A stretch of DNA of 64,000 nt from Acidovorax kalamii (GCF_002245625.1 NZ_NOIG01000011.1:124001-188000); one strand, 5' to 3'. Positions 19,326 to 28,303 are shown, counted from the first letter of the stretch. Notes: generated by a model from the letters alone, not told the origin. Numbers and translations: made by a program.

Positions 19326-22300
19326 TTATCCAATCGTCATCAGGCTTGCGTTTCCGCCAGCTGCTGCTGTGTTCACGCTCAGCGCACGTTCGATCAACAG
19401 GCGCTCCAGCGGGATGTCGGTGGCGCCGGGCTGCAGTGCGGTCACGCCCACGATGGGGCCGGGGCGGCGGGCGAGTGCGGCGCACACCGTCCGCAGGGAT
19501 TCAGCGTCGCCATGGTGCAGCACGGAGTCCAAGGCCACGGAGCCATCGCTCACGGCGTTGTCTTGCAGCGTGACCTGAGCCTGCACGTGGGTGGGCAGCG
19601 TTGTGCGCAGTCCTGCTTGGGTGCTGGGCCACAGGGCTGTGCCGCCGCTGGCGAGCACGGCCGCCGTCTGCACCAGCAGGTCGTCCGCGTTGGGGGCCAG
19701 GCACAGCACACGGGCGCGGGGAGCCAGGGTGTAGACGTTGCGCTCGCCCGTGGGGCCGGGCAGGGTGCGGGCGGTGCCGCTCTGCGTTTCTTGCGCAAAA
19801 CGCTGGCAGTGGCCTGCCAGGGCCAGGTTGCCCTGGTTGTGCGCCCAATGCTGCAAGGAGCCCAGCGGGGCCAGCTGACGTTCGCGCCGCTCGGTGTCGG
19901 GTGGGCTGGTGCGGTCGGCCTCGGCAAAGGTGCGCGCCAGCGTATCGGCCGGGCGCTGCGACAGCAGGCGCAGCAGGTACAACGGTCCGCCAGCCTTGGG
20001 CCCCGTGCCCGACAGGCCTTCGCCGCCAAACGGCTGCACGCCCACCACGGCGCCGACCATATTCCGGTTCACGTATACGTTGCCCGCATGGGCGCGGTTG
20101 ACCACGCGGGCAATGGTTTCGTCGATGCGGGTGTGCACGCCCTGCGTCAGGCCGTAGCCGGTGGCATTGATCTGGTCGAGCAGGCGATCCAGGTCGTTGC
20201 GGGCGTAGCGCACCAGGTGCAGTACCGGGCCGAACACTTCGCGCTGCAGCTCGCCGATGTGGTTCAGTTCGATCAGGGTAGGGGGCACAAAGGTGCCCGG
20301 TGCGCTGACTGCAGAAACGTGATTCGGGTGCTGGAACACGCGGTGGCCTTGGGCCTTGAATTTGTCGATGTGCTGGGCGATGCCTGCCTGTGCCTCGGCA
20401 TCAATGACGGGGCCCACGTCCACACGCAACTCGGCGGGGTTGCCGACGCGCAGTTCGCCCATGGCGCCTTGCAGCATCTCGACCACGCGGTCGGCGGCTT
20501 CTTCCTGCACGCACAGCACACGCAGCGCGGAGCAGCGCTGGCCTGCGCTGTCAAAGGCGGACGACACGGCGTCGCCCACCACCTGTTCCACCAAGGCGGA
20601 TGAGTCCACGATCATCGCGTTCTGCCCGCCGGTCTCTGCGATCAGCGGGATGGGGCGGCCTGCTGCATCCAACCGCCCGGCCACAGTGCGCTGCAGGATG
20701 CGCGCGACTTCTGTGGAGCCGGTAAACATCACGCCCATCACGCGCTCATCGCCAATCAGGCGCGCGCCCACGGTCTCGCCCTGGCCGGGCAGCAGCTGCA
20801 CAGCAGCGCGCGGCACACCGGCCTGCCACAGCACGCGCACGGCCTCAGCTGCGATCAGCGGGGTTTGCTCGGCCGGCTTGGCCAGCACCGGATTGCCTGC
20901 GGCCAGTGCTGCGGCCACTTGGCCCATGAAGATGGCGAGCGGGAAGTTCCAGGGGCTGATGCAGGCCACCGGGCCCAGCGGGATGTGGGTAGCGTTGTCG
21001 AAGGTGCTTTGCACCTGCGCGGCGTAGTAGCGCAAGAAGTCCACGGCCTCGCGCACTTCGGCCACGGCGTTGCTGGCGCTTTTGCCCGCTTCGCGCATCA
21101 GCAGGCCCATGAGGGGCTGGATGCGCTCTTCCAGCAAGTCGGCCGTGCGCAGCAGGGTCGCGGCGCGCTCGGCGGGTGGCGTGGCGGCCCACGGGGCTGC
21201 TGCGGCCTCGGCGTGGGCCAGGGCCTGGTCCACGTCGGCAGTGGTGGCCTCTTGCACGTTACCCACCACGTCGCTGTGGTCGGCGGGGTTGCGCACGGGC
21301 TGGTTGGGACCTGCAGGGGCATCGGTGCCCAGCAAGGGAGTCGCCGTCCAGGCATGGGCCGCCGTGGCTTGCAGGGCGGCGGTCAGTTCGGTCAGCGTGT
21401 TCTCGTTCGACAGGTCCAGCCCGCGCGAGTTGGCGCGGTGGGCGCGGTACAGGCACTGGGGCGTGGCAATGCGCGGGTGGGGCAGGCCAGCGGTGCCTTC
21501 GGTGGCGGCTTGTTGGTCCACTAGCTGCACGGGGCTTTTCACCAGCTCATCCAGCGCAATCGTTTCATCGGCAATGCGGTTCACAAACGAGGTGTTGGCG
21601 CCGTTTTCCAGCAGGCGGCGCACCAGGTAGGCCAGCAGCGTCTCATGCGTGCCCACGGGGGCGTAGATGCGGCAGGGGCGGCCGAGCTTGCCCGCAGTGA
21701 CGGCGCCCACCACCTGCTCATACAGCGGCTCGCCCATGCCGTGCAGGCACTGAAACTCGTACTGCCCGGCGTAGTAGTTGCTGCCTGCCAGTTGGTAGAT
21801 GGTGGCCACCGTCTCGGCGTTGTGGGTGGCGAACTGGGGGTACACGGCCTCGGGCGCGCCCAGCAGCTTCTTGGCGCAGGCGATGTACGAAATGTCGGTG
21901 TGCACCTTGCGGGTGTAGACGGGGTAGTCCTCCAGGCCATCGACCTGGGCGCGCTTGATTTCGCTGTCCCAGTAAGCGCCCTTGACTAGGCGCACCATCA
22001 GGCGACGCTGGGTGCGGCGCGCCAAATCCACCACGTAGTCGATCACGAAGGGGCAGCGCTTTTGGTAGGCCTGAATGACAAAACCAATGCCGTTCCAGCC
22101 CGCCAGGGTCGGCTCGTGGCACAGGCGCTCCAGCAGGTCCAGCGACAGCTCCAGCCGGTCGGTTTCCTCCGCGTCGATGTTCAGGCCAATGTCGTACTGC
22201 TTGGCAAGCGCCGTGAGGCGCAGCACCTGCGGGTACAGCTCGTCCATCACCCGGCCAAACTGTGCGCGGCTGTAGCGCGGGTGCAGGGCCGAGAGCTTGA

Positions 22301-23087
22301 TGGAGATGCCTGGGCCCTCGTAGATGCCACGCCCGGCCGAGGCCTTGCCAATCGCGTGGATGGCCTGCTCGTAGGACTGGTAGTAGAGCTTGGCGTCTTC
22401 GCTGGTCAGCGCGGCCTCACCCAGCATGTCGTACGAATAGCGAAAGCCCTCAGCCTCCATCGTGCGGGCGTTGCGCAGGGCTTCGTCAATGGTCTCGCCG
22501 GTCACAAACTGCTCGCCCATCATGCGCATGGCCATGTCCACACTCTTGCGGATCAGCGGCTCGCCGCCCTTGCCGATCAGGCGGCTGAGCGAGTTACCCA
22601 GGCTGCCTTCGCTGTGCGTGGCCACCAGCTTGCCGGTAATCAGCAGGCCCCAGGTGGCGGCGTTGACGAACAGCGAGGGGCTCTTGCCCAGGTGGGTATC
22701 CCACTGGCCGTGGCTGATCTTGTCGCGGATGAGTGCGTCGCGTGTGGCCTTGTCGGGGATGCGCAGCAGCGCCTCGGCTAGGCACATCAGCGCCACGCCT
22801 TCTTGTGACGACAGCGAGAACTCCTGCAACAGGCCCTGGACGATGCCTGCGCGCCCGGCGCTGGCCTTGCGTTCGCGCAGCGCCTTGGCAATACGCAGCG
22901 CCAGTTGCTGGGCCGGCGCCGCCTGGTCAGCAGGCAGGCGGGCCTGGGCCAGCAGCGGGGCCAGGGCCTCGGGCTCGGGGCGGCGGTAGGCGGCGGTGAT
23001 GGCGGCGCGCAACGAGTTGTTCAGCGGCGTGCGGGGGGCGAAGTCGGCGAACGGAGCGGAGGGCTGAGCGTTGAGCTGCTGCGTCAT
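19326..23087 (-). CDS. putA: Bifunctional proline dehydrogenase / pyrroline-5-carboxylate dehydrogenase PutA
   Basis: PutA converts proline to glutamate in two steps at the inner membrane face. The 1253 residues contain the FAD proline dehydrogenase barrel (about 150-480, with YWDSEIKRAQVDGL and RIYAPVGTHETLLAYLVRRLLENGAN-type segments near 375-510) and the NAD aldehyde dehydrogenase domain (about 560-1030; catalytic Glu in AETGGQNA near 817 and Cys in AGQRCSALR near 850), then a C-terminal domain. The N-terminus begins with the alpha domain and lacks the ribbon-helix-helix repressor segment present in E. coli PutA. Control is therefore probably by the divergent Lrp-type gene. Confidence 0.96.
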   Translation of the reverse strand: MTQQLNAQPSAPFADFAPRTPLNNSLRAAITAAYRRPEPEALAPLLAQARLPADQAAPAQQLALRIAKALRERKASAGRAGIVQGLLQEFSLSSQEGVALMCLAEALLRIPDKATRDALIRDKISHGQWDTHLGKSPSLFVNAATWGLLITGKLVATHSEGSLGNSLSRLIGKGGEPLIRKSVDMAMRMMGEQFVTGETIDEALRNARTMEAEGFRYSYDMLGEAALTSEDAKLYYQSYEQAIHAIGKASAGRGIYEGPGISIKLSALHPRYSRAQFGRVMDELYPQVLRLTALAKQYDIGLNIDAEETDRLELSLDLLERLCHEPTLAGWNGIGFVIQAYQKRCPFVIDYVVDLARRTQRRLMVRLVKGAYWDSEIKRAQVDGLEDYPVYTRKVHTDISYIACAKKLLGAPEAVYPQFATHNAETVATIYQLAGSNYYAGQYEFQCLHGMGEPLYEQVVGAVTAGKLGRPCRIYAPVGTHETLLAYLVRRLLENGANTSFVNRIADETIALDELVKSPVQLVDQQAATEGTAGLPHPRIATPQCLYRAHRANSRGLDLSNENTLTELTAALQATAAHAWTATPLLGTDAPAGPNQPVRNPADHSDVVGNVQEATTADVDQALAHAEAAAAPWAATPPAERAATLLRTADLLEERIQPLMGLLMREAGKSASNAVAEVREAVDFLRYYAAQVQSTFDNATHIPLGPVACISPWNFPLAIFMGQVAAALAAGNPVLAKPAEQTPLIAAEAVRVLWQAGVPRAAVQLLPGQGETVGARLIGDERVMGVMFTGSTEVARILQRTVAGRLDAAGRPIPLIAETGGQNAMIVDSSALVEQVVGDAVSSAFDSAGQRCSALRVLCVQEEAADRVVEMLQGAMGELRVGNPAELRVDVGPVIDAEAQAGIAQHIDKFKAQGHRVFQHPNHVSAVSAPGTFVPPTLIELNHIGELQREVFGPVLHLVRYARNDLDRLLDQINATGYGLTQGVHTRIDETIARVVNRAHAGNVYVNRNMVGAVVGVQPFGGEGLSGTGPKAGGPLYLLRLLSQRPADTLARTFAEADRTSPPDTERRERQLAPLGSLQHWAHNQGNLALAGHCQRFAQETQSGTARTLPGPTGERNVYTLAPRARVLCLAPNADDLLVQTAAVLASGGTALWPSTQAGLRTTLPTHVQAQVTLQDNAVSDGSVALDSVLHHGDAESLRTVCAALARRPGPIVGVTALQPGATDIPLERLLIERALSVNTAAAGGNASLMTIG

Positions 23088-23104
23088 GGCGGTGTCTTTC
23101 GGTG

Positions 23105-23130
23105 GTTTGGAGGGCCAAACGAGGGTTTGG
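23105..23130. promoter_or_regulatory. Phased GTTTGG/CCAAAC repeats in the putA regulator intergenic region
   Basis: GTTTGG (23105), CCAAAC (23115) and GTTTGG (23125) occur exactly 10 bp apart, just upstream of the putA start on its strand. GAATAAAT is also repeated at 23165 and 23196, 31 bp apart, near the regulator start. These helically phased repeats are candidate sites for the Lrp-type regulator. Confidence 0.4.
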
Positions 23131-23214
23131 GTGCGTTACTGGCGATGATCCTTGTGTTGTGGGTGAATAAATGTTCGAAAATGGTTTGCAGTACCGAATA
23201 AATCGCTAATCAAC

Positions 23215-23688
23215 ATGCAAACAGAAACTGATCTGGACCGCATTGACCGCAAGATCCTGTCAATCCTGCAGGAGGATGGCCGTATTGCCAACCTCAAGCT
23301 GGCCGAGGCCGTGGCCTTGTCGCCCACCGCCGTTCTGGCGCGGGTGCAGCGCCTCACGCGCGATGGTTTTATCCTGGGCTACGAGGCGCGGCTGAACCCC
23401 CTGAAGCTGGGTGCGGGCATGCTGGTGTTTGTGGAGGTGCTGCTGGACCGCACCACGCCCAACGTGTTCGACCAATTCAAGGCCGCTGTGCAGGTGCACC
23501 CCGAGATCATGGAATGCCACATGGTGGCGGGCGGGTTCGACTACCTGCTCAAAACCCGCTCGGCCGACATGAATGCCTACCGCGTGTTTGCGGGGAACGT
23601 GCTGTGGCAACTGCCGGGCGTGCGCGAGACGCGTACCTATGCGGTGATGGAAGAGGTCAAGCACACCAACCATCTGCACCTGCGCTAA
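23215..23688 (+). CDS. Lrp/AsnC-family regulator, probable proline-catabolism activator (PutR-like)
   Basis: A 157-residue Lrp/AsnC protein. The N-terminal winged helix (LDRIDRKILSILQEDGR, then NLKLAEAVALSPTAVLARVQ, residues 7-50) is followed by the RAM ligand-sensing domain (about 75-150, with VAGGFDYLLKTR). It is divergent from putA across 127 bp. In alphaproteobacteria and relatives an Lrp-type PutR/BkdR activates putA in response to proline, and PutA here lacks its own repressor domain, so this role is a strong inference. The C-terminal KHTNHLHLR is typical of that subgroup. Confidence 0.85.
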   Translation: MQTETDLDRIDRKILSILQEDGRIANLKLAEAVALSPTAVLARVQRLTRDGFILGYEARLNPLKLGAGMLVFVEVLLDRTTPNVFDQFKAAVQVHPEIMECHMVAGGFDYLLKTRSADMNAYRVFAGNVLWQLPGVRETRTYAVMEEVKHTNHLHLR

Positions 23689-23726
23689 GAGGGCAGGAGG
23701 TCTGGCAGGCCGCCGTCCGGGGTCGA

Positions 23727-23755
23727 TTGGCTCTGCAGGGCAAAGCCCGCATAAT
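23727..23755 (+). promoter_or_regulatory. Promoter of the small periplasmic protein gene
   Basis: TTGGCT (23727-23732) and CATAAT (23750-23755) are 17 bp apart, 35 bp before the start codon at 23791. Confidence 0.5.
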
Positions 23756-23790
23756 GCGCTGCAGCAACCGTCAGACTGAGGAGAAGAACC

Positions 23791-24087
23791 ATGCGAGCCA
23801 TTCCAACCGCTGCCGCCGCCCTGTTGGCCGCCCTGTTCAGCCAGTCGGCCGCCGCCGGGTGCTATGTGGTGTACGGCCCCGACAAGGACATCGTCTACCG
23901 CGCCCCCGAGCCACCGGTCGATATGTCACGCCAGATCCACGAAACCCTGCCCCGAGTCGCTCCGGGGGGCACGCTGGTCTTTTCTCCCGACGATTTTGGC
24001 TGCGAACTCACCATCAACAAGCTGCCGCTGGCCTCGGCAGCATCGGCGCCAGGCGGCGTGCGCCCCGCGCGTGCAGACCGGGGCTGA
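23791..24087 (+). CDS. Small secreted protein of unknown function
   Basis: A 98-residue protein with a signal peptide (MRAIPTAAAALLAALFSQSA, cut after AAA near residue 22), giving a mature protein of about 76 residues. Two Cys (residues about 24 and 72) could form a periplasmic disulfide. The middle carries YGPDKDIVYRAPEPPVDMS, a pattern I associate with small hypothetical proteins of Burkholderiales but cannot name. A good Shine-Dalgarno (GAGGAGAAG) precedes the ATG, and a promoter is visible upstream. It is monocistronic or leads into rlmD. Confidence 0.7.
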   Translation: MRAIPTAAAALLAALFSQSAAAGCYVVYGPDKDIVYRAPEPPVDMSRQIHETLPRVAPGGTLVFSPDDFGCELTINKLPLASAASAPGGVRPARADRG

Positions 24088-24152
24088 ACCCCTGCGCTTG
24101 TTGCGAGGGCCCCCGGGGGGGGCTCGAGTCCCGGGCCTGAGACAATCGGGGG

Positions 24153-25613
24153 ATGAGCGAACCGAAAGAATTATCCCCCTCGTTTGAACCCGTGGCCCAG
24201 GACGCCACTGACTTGCCCGAGGGCTGGCTGCAGGTGCAGTCCATGGACCTCGATGCCCAGGGCGTTGCCCGCAAGCCCGATGGCAAGGTCGTCTTTATCG
24301 ATGGTGCCCTCACGTCCGAGCTGGTCACCGCCAACACCCACCGCAAGAAGAACAACTGGGAGCAGGCCAGTCTGGTGGCGATTCACCGCGAATCGTCGCA
24401 GCGCGTGCGCCCTGGTTGCCCCCATTTTGGCCTGCATGCCGGTGCCTGCGGTGGCTGCAAGATGCAGCATTTGCACGTCGGTGCCCAGGTGGCTGTCAAG
24501 CAGCGGGTGCTGGAGGACAACCTCTGGCACCTGGGCAAGGTCAAGGCCGAGACGGTGATGCGCCCCATCGAAGGGCCCGCCTGGGGTTACCGCTTCCGTG
24601 CCCGCCTGGCCGTGCGCCATGTGATCAAGAAGGGCCAGGTGCTGGTGGGCTTCCATGAGCGCAAGAGCCGCTACATCGCCGACATGCAGACCTGCAAGAT
24701 CTTGCCCCCGCATGTGGATGCGATGCTGATGCCGTTGCGCGCGCTGATCGCCAGCCTGGACGCGCGCGACACCTGTCCGCAGATCGAACTGGCCTGCGGC
24801 GACAACGTGACCGCCATGGTGCTGCGCCACCTGGAGCCGCTGAGCGCCGACGACCTTGCGCGGCTGCGTGCCTTTGGCGCCGAGCATGGCGTGCAATGGT
24901 GGCTGCAGCCCAAGGGCCCCGACACAGTGAAACTGCTGGACGAGGGCGGCGAGCAGCTGTCGTATGCGCTGCCGGATTTCGGCATCACCATGCCCTTCAA
25001 GCCGACCGACTTCACCCAGGTGAATCCGCACATCAACCAGGTGCTGGTGACCCGGGCGCTGCGCCTGCTGGATGTGCAGCCGCACGAGCGCGTGATCGAC
25101 TGGTTCTGCGGCCTGGGCAACTTCACGCTGCCGCTGGCCACACAGGCCCGTGAGGTGCTGGGCATCGAGGGCAGCGAGGCCCTAGTGGCACGCTCGCGCG
25201 AAAACTATGCATTGAATCAGGCTCTTGCGCTCGGCCATAAAGCGCTTTCAGCTACTGAATTTGTAGCGCGCAACCTGTTTGAGATGACCCCCGAGATGCT
25301 GGTGGCGGATGGCGCTGCCGACAAGTGGCTGGTGGACCCGCCGCGCGAAGGCGCCTTTGCACTGGCCAAGGCATTGGCCGACATCGAGCAGTCGCGCATT
25401 GGCGCCGAAGGGGCGGGCCCGCTGCCCGCCGGGGCCGAGGGCTGGACACCGCCAAAGCGCATCGTTTACGTGAGCTGCAACCCTGCCACCCTGGCGCGCG
25501 ATGCGGGCCTGCTGGTGCATCTGGCGGGCTACAAGTGCACGGCTGCAGGCATGGTCAACATGTTCCCGCACACCGCACACGTGGAGAGCATGGCGGTGTT
25601 CGAGCGGGCGTAA
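24153..25613 (+). CDS. rlmD: 23S rRNA (uracil-1939-C5)-methyltransferase RlmD
   Basis: RlmD methylates U1939 of 23S rRNA using SAM. The 486 residues show a Cys-rich cluster for a [4Fe-4S] centre ([14 protein letters not shown] near residues 89-102, and a Cys near 182), the SAM-binding segment [14 protein letters not shown] near 316, and the catalytic motif [11 protein letters not shown] with its Cys near residue 441. An N-terminal TRAM domain is weak or divergent. Residues about 350-370 are encoded by a segment resembling the dispersed palindrome. The paralogue RlmC would be shorter (about 375 residues), so RlmD is preferred. Confidence 0.9.
   Translation: MSEPKELSPSFEPVAQDATDLPEGWLQVQSMDLDAQGVARKPDGKVVFIDGALTSELVTANTHRKKNNWEQASLVAIHRESSQRVRPGCPHFGLHAGACGGCKMQHLHVGAQVAVKQRVLEDNLWHLGKVKAETVMRPIEGPAWGYRFRARLAVRHVIKKGQVLVGFHERKSRYIADMQTCKILPPHVDAMLMPLRALIASLDARDTCPQIELACGDNVTAMVLRHLEPLSADDLARLRAFGAEHGVQWWLQPKGPDTVKLLDEGGEQLSYALPDFGITMPFKPTDFTQVNPHINQVLVTRALRLLDVQPHERVIDWFCGLGNFTLPLATQAREVLGIEGSEALVARSRENYALNQALALGHKALSATEFVARNLFEMTPEMLVADGAADKWLVDPPREGAFALAKALADIEQSRIGAEGAGPLPAGAEGWTPPKRIVYVSCNPATLARDAGLLVHLAGYKCTAAGMVNMFPHTAHVESMAVFERA
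25205..25270 (-). repeat. Dispersed palindrome-type element inside rlmD (in frame)
   Basis: Read on the minus strand this gives TACAAATTCAGTAGCTGAAA, then GCGC, GGCCGAGCGC and AGAGCCTGATTCAA. The order GTAGCT, GCGC, GAGCGC, GATTCAA parallels the intergenic copy at 19226-19280. It is translated in frame as part of the methyltransferase domain, between the SAM-binding motif and the catalytic loop. Confidence 0.5.
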
Positions 25614-25726
25614 GGGCGGGGCGCCGCGGCTGGGGCTTGGGGCCCTGGCGCGCACGCCCGCTGGCAGCCAAGGGAAGAAGACGGGAATGAAAGGGGCTGG
25701 CCTGGCCCCCGGGTGACTCCGGCCGC

Positions 25727-26116
25727 TCAGCTGCGGCTGCGGCTGGCTGCGGGGTCGCGGGTTTCGGTTTCGATCTCGGTGTTGCTGCTGCTACCGCCCT
25801 TGCGCGGCTCGGGCTTCTCGGCCTTGGTCAATACCGAGGGGGTGCCCTCGATCTTGTTCTCGCGCATATAGGCGTCCATCTCTTTCCAGCCTGCAAACAC
25901 CGAGGCCTTGGCAGCCTTGGGATTGAGGGTGTAGCAGTCTTCCAGGCCGCGCAGCGCGTGGCGGCAGGCACCGCCGATGGCTTTGGCTTCGGCGTCGCGC
26001 TGCGCAACACGGGGGTCAGGGCCCAGGCCGGGGATCTTGTCGCAGCCGCTCAGCAACAGCACCAGGGCTGTGGCAGCCAGCAGGCGCAGCGGGGTGGAGG
26101 GCTGGTTGACATACAT
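25727..26116 (-). CDS. Small lipoprotein of unknown function
   Basis: A 129-residue protein with a lipoprotein signal peptide ending LLLSGC (Cys at about residue 25). The mature part contains two more Cys (GGACRHALRGLEDCYTLNPKA, residues about 49-62) that could form a disulfide, then a Lys/Pro/Glu-rich low-complexity tail. It is anchored in the inner or outer membrane. Convergent with rlmD, and upstream of nothing else on its strand. No function is assigned. Confidence 0.7.
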   Translation of the reverse strand: MYVNQPSTPLRLLAATALVLLLSGCDKIPGLGPDPRVAQRDAEAKAIGGACRHALRGLEDCYTLNPKAAKASVFAGWKEMDAYMRENKIEGTPSVLTKAEKPEPRKGGSSSNTEIETETRDPAASRSRS

Positions 26117-26184
26117 GTAATTGCATTATCGGCAGGACTGCGCCGCTATTGAGGCTTGACCTTGGTGCGGGCTCAACAAAAAAG

Positions 26185-26213
26185 CAAAAGGCTCCCGAGG
26201 GAGCCTTTTGTTC
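26185..26213 (-). terminator. Terminator of the Bax-inhibitor-like gene
   Basis: CAAAAGGCTCC (26185-26195) pairs with GGAGCCTTTTG (26200-26210) with loop CGAG. On the minus strand it is followed by a T-run (the AAAAAA at 26178-26183 read in reverse), so it terminates the gene ending at 26241. Confidence 0.85.
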
Positions 26214-26240
26214 TTTGGGTGGGGCCGCAGCCTGCGCGGC

Positions 26241-26939
26241 TTACTCGCGCTCGCCGCCCATGATGCCCAGCAGGGCCAACAGGCTCTGGAACACGTTGAA
26301 GATGTCCAGGTATAGGGCCAGCGTGGCGCTGATGTAGTTGGTTTCGCCGCCATCGAGGATCTGCTTGAGGTCATACAGCATGTAGGCGCTGAAGATGCCG
26401 ATGGCCAGCATCGAGATCACCATCATGCCCACGGTGGAGCCCACAAACACGTTGATGATGCCGCCGACCATGAGCACCAGCGCGCCCACCATCAGCCACT
26501 TGCCCATGCCCGAGAGGTCGCGCTTGATCACGCTGGCCAGGCTGGCCATGACCACAAACACGCCTGCGGTGCCGGCAAACGCCGTCATGATCAGGTCGGT
26601 GCCATTCTTGAAACCCAGCACCATGCCGATCAGGCGCGAGAGCATCAAGCCCATGAAGAAGGTGAAGGCGAGCAGCACGGGCACGCCAGCGGCCGAGCGC
26701 TTGGTCTTTTCGATTGCGAACATGAAGGCGAACGCGCCGCCCAGGAACACGATCAGGCCCACGCCGCCACGCAGCGACTGGGTGATGCCGGTGGCCACGC
26801 CGATCCAGGCGCCCAGCACCGTGGGGATCATGCTCAGGGCCAGCAGCCAGTAGGTATTGCGCAGCACCTTGTGGCGCTCTTCCTGCGAGATGCCATAGCC
26901 CGCAGAGTGGCCCAGGGTGGTGACTTGGTCGTTCATCAT
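26241..26939 (-). CDS. Bax inhibitor-1/YccA family membrane protein
   Basis: A 232-residue inner-membrane protein with seven predicted helices, in the BI-1 family. E. coli YccA binds FtsH and modulates its proteolysis of membrane proteins; other family members are proton or Ca2+ leak channels. Sequence features include the N-terminal soluble segment before EERHKVLRNTYWLLALS (about residue 20), a conserved Asp pair region in AYMLYDLKQILDGGE near residue 190, and a C-terminal LYLDIFNVFQSLLALLG helix. I chose MMND at 26939 because GGAGAGAC lies about 8 nt upstream. Confidence 0.88.
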   Translation of the reverse strand: MMNDQVTTLGHSAGYGISQEERHKVLRNTYWLLALSMIPTVLGAWIGVATGITQSLRGGVGLIVFLGGAFAFMFAIEKTKRSAAGVPVLLAFTFFMGLMLSRLIGMVLGFKNGTDLIMTAFAGTAGVFVVMASLASVIKRDLSGMGKWLMVGALVLMVGGIINVFVGSTVGMMVISMLAIGIFSAYMLYDLKQILDGGETNYISATLALYLDIFNVFQSLLALLGIMGGERE

Positions 26940-27177
26940 CTTGTGTCTCTCCTTGTTGGCCTGCACAACGCAGACGCCCCAAATTTTAGGCGTTGCCGGT
27001 TTTTGGCCGCGCAATAACCGCATCCGGTCACCTACTTTTGGTAAGGGTACTTTCACCCTGCATGGGGGTGAGCGCGCCGCGTGATGCCGCTATGCTTGCG
27101 GCTCCCTCGGTCCGGGCGCTCCAACAGGGCGGGCCCGCGCGATTTTTCCTTCTTCTTTTTCCTATCCGGATACCTCC

Positions 27178-27585
27178 ATGAAAACCAAGCATGAACTCGA
27201 ACTGGCCGACGTCAAGGCCATCGCCGCCGCCGCCGAAGCCGAGGCCCTCAAGAACAGCTGGCCCGTGACCATCGCCATCGTGGACGATGGCGGCCATCTG
27301 CTGTGGCTGCAGCGCCTGGACGGTGCCGCGGCCGTGTCTTCGCACATTGCCCCCTCCAAGGCCCGCACGGCCGCGCTGGGCCGCCGCGAGAGCAAGGTGT
27401 ATGAAGACGTCATCAACGGCGGCCGCACGTCCTTCCTGAGCGCGCCCACCATCGACGGCCTGCTCGAAGGCGGTGTGCCGATCATGAAGGACGGCCAATG
27501 CTTGGGTGCCGTGGGTGTGAGCGGTGTGAAGTCCACCGAAGACGCGCAGATTGCCCGCGCCGGGATTGCAGCCCTGGGCCTGTAA
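27178..27585 (+). CDS. GlcG/HbpS family protein
   Basis: A 135-residue protein beginning MKTKHELELADVKAIAAAAE, with GWPVTIAIVDDGGHLLWLQRLD-type core near residue 25-48 and VPIMKDGQCLGAVGVSGVKS near 99. The family includes GlcG of glycolate operons and HbpS, an extracellular haem-binding protein of Streptomyces. No signal peptide is present here, so it is probably cytoplasmic; the haem-binding role is not established. It is divergent from the BI-1-like gene and ends with a very long perfect terminator stem. Confidence 0.8.
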   Translation: MKTKHELELADVKAIAAAAEAEALKNSWPVTIAIVDDGGHLLWLQRLDGAAAVSSHIAPSKARTAALGRRESKVYEDVINGGRTSFLSAPTIDGLLEGGVPIMKDGQCLGAVGVSGVKSTEDAQIARAGIAALGL

Positions 27586-27620
27586 GGGTGGCGTGGACGG
27601 ATGGGCATATCCAGCCCGTC

Positions 27621-27662
27621 GCACACAAAAAAACCGGCTGAAGAGCCGGTTTTTTTGTGTGC
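27621..27662 (+). terminator. Long perfect terminator after the GlcG/HbpS-like gene
   Basis: A 19-bp perfect stem (27621-27639 with 27644-27662) has a GAAG loop. Its centre is ACCGGCT/AGCCGGT and its ends are A- and T-rich, so it works on both strands. The next gene leftward (hemP) is convergent, making it a shared terminator. Confidence 0.9.
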
Positions 27663-27872
27663 AGCCGCTGCGGGTTCTGGGAGCGGCAGGCGAGGAGCAG
27701 GAATCGCCATCGGGGGAGAAAAAAAGCCTGGCTACGCGGGCGAACCCGTTGGCTGGCAAAAACGACCCTTGCGAGCTTGTGGCAAGCCCGGGAGTCGCCC
27801 CACGATGAAACTGTTGGGGGCTGGCAGCGGTCTGGCTGTGCTGCCGAGGGGGATGGGGGGCTGGGGGCTGCG

Positions 27873-28097
27873 TTACTTGGTCAGGATCAGCTTGCCCAGC
27901 TTGGTGGCCTGCAGGCGGTACACCGAGCCGTTGTGGCTGATGGCCACGGCTTTCTGGCCTTGCAGCAGGGCGCTGCTGTCTACCGCCGCCGATACGGACT
28001 CGGCGCTGTGGGCGCCCTCAGCCGGGGCGGCGAGCGAAGCCGCTTTGTCGGATGCGGCGGAACGCAGGAGCGAGGCGGCGGTCAAGGTGGCTTGCAT
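27873..28097 (-). CDS. hemP: Hemin uptake protein HemP
   Basis: A 74-residue protein whose last third, LQGQKAVAISHNGSVYRLQ followed by ATKLGKLILTK, is the HemP/HmuP signature (residues about 45-74). HemP proteins are small cytoplasmic factors encoded in haem/iron-uptake loci; in Burkholderia and Bradyrhizobium HmuP acts as an activator of haem receptor genes. I place the start at ATG 28097 because AGGA lies 11-14 nt upstream; ATG 28118 (81 residues) is an alternative. A good Fur-like site lies at 28132-28150. It is downstream of the ExbBD-TonB genes but separated by a terminator, so it is its own unit. Confidence 0.85.
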   Translation of the reverse strand: MQATLTAASLLRSAASDKAASLAAPAEGAHSAESVSAAVDSSALLQGQKAVAISHNGSVYRLQATKLGKLILTK

Positions 28098-28131
28098 GGA
28101 GGTTTTTTCCTGTGTCATTGCATTGCGTTTT

Positions 28132-28150
28132 GCTAATGATAACGATTCGC
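28132..28150 (-). promoter_or_regulatory. Fur-box candidate upstream of hemP
   Basis: GCTAATGATAACGATTCGC matches the classical 19-bp Fur consensus (GATAATGATAATCATTATC) at 14 of 19 positions by my count. It lies 35 bp upstream of the hemP start, where a promoter is expected. Confidence 0.7.
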
Positions 28151-28271
28151 AATTGCGAGTCAAGCCAATTGCGTGTTTCTTTTTGTTCTTTTTTTGTCGG
28201 GTGGGATTGGCGCTGATCCAGCTTGTGCAGCCCCGTTGGCACAGGCGCGGTGGGACACGGCGGCGAGCAGT

Positions 28272-28303
28272 AAAAAAGCCCGGCAAGCAAGGCTGGCCGG
28301 GCT
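28272..28303 (-). terminator. Terminator after exbD
   Basis: AGCCCGGC (28277-28284) pairs with GCCGGGCT (28296-28303). On the minus strand the stem is followed by six T, so it ends the bfd-tonB-exbB-exbD transcript. Confidence 0.85.

Noticed and set aside
19326-23087. PutA as a trifunctional, DNA-binding repressor
   Set aside because: No ribbon-helix-helix at the N-terminus; the sequence starts with the alpha domain.
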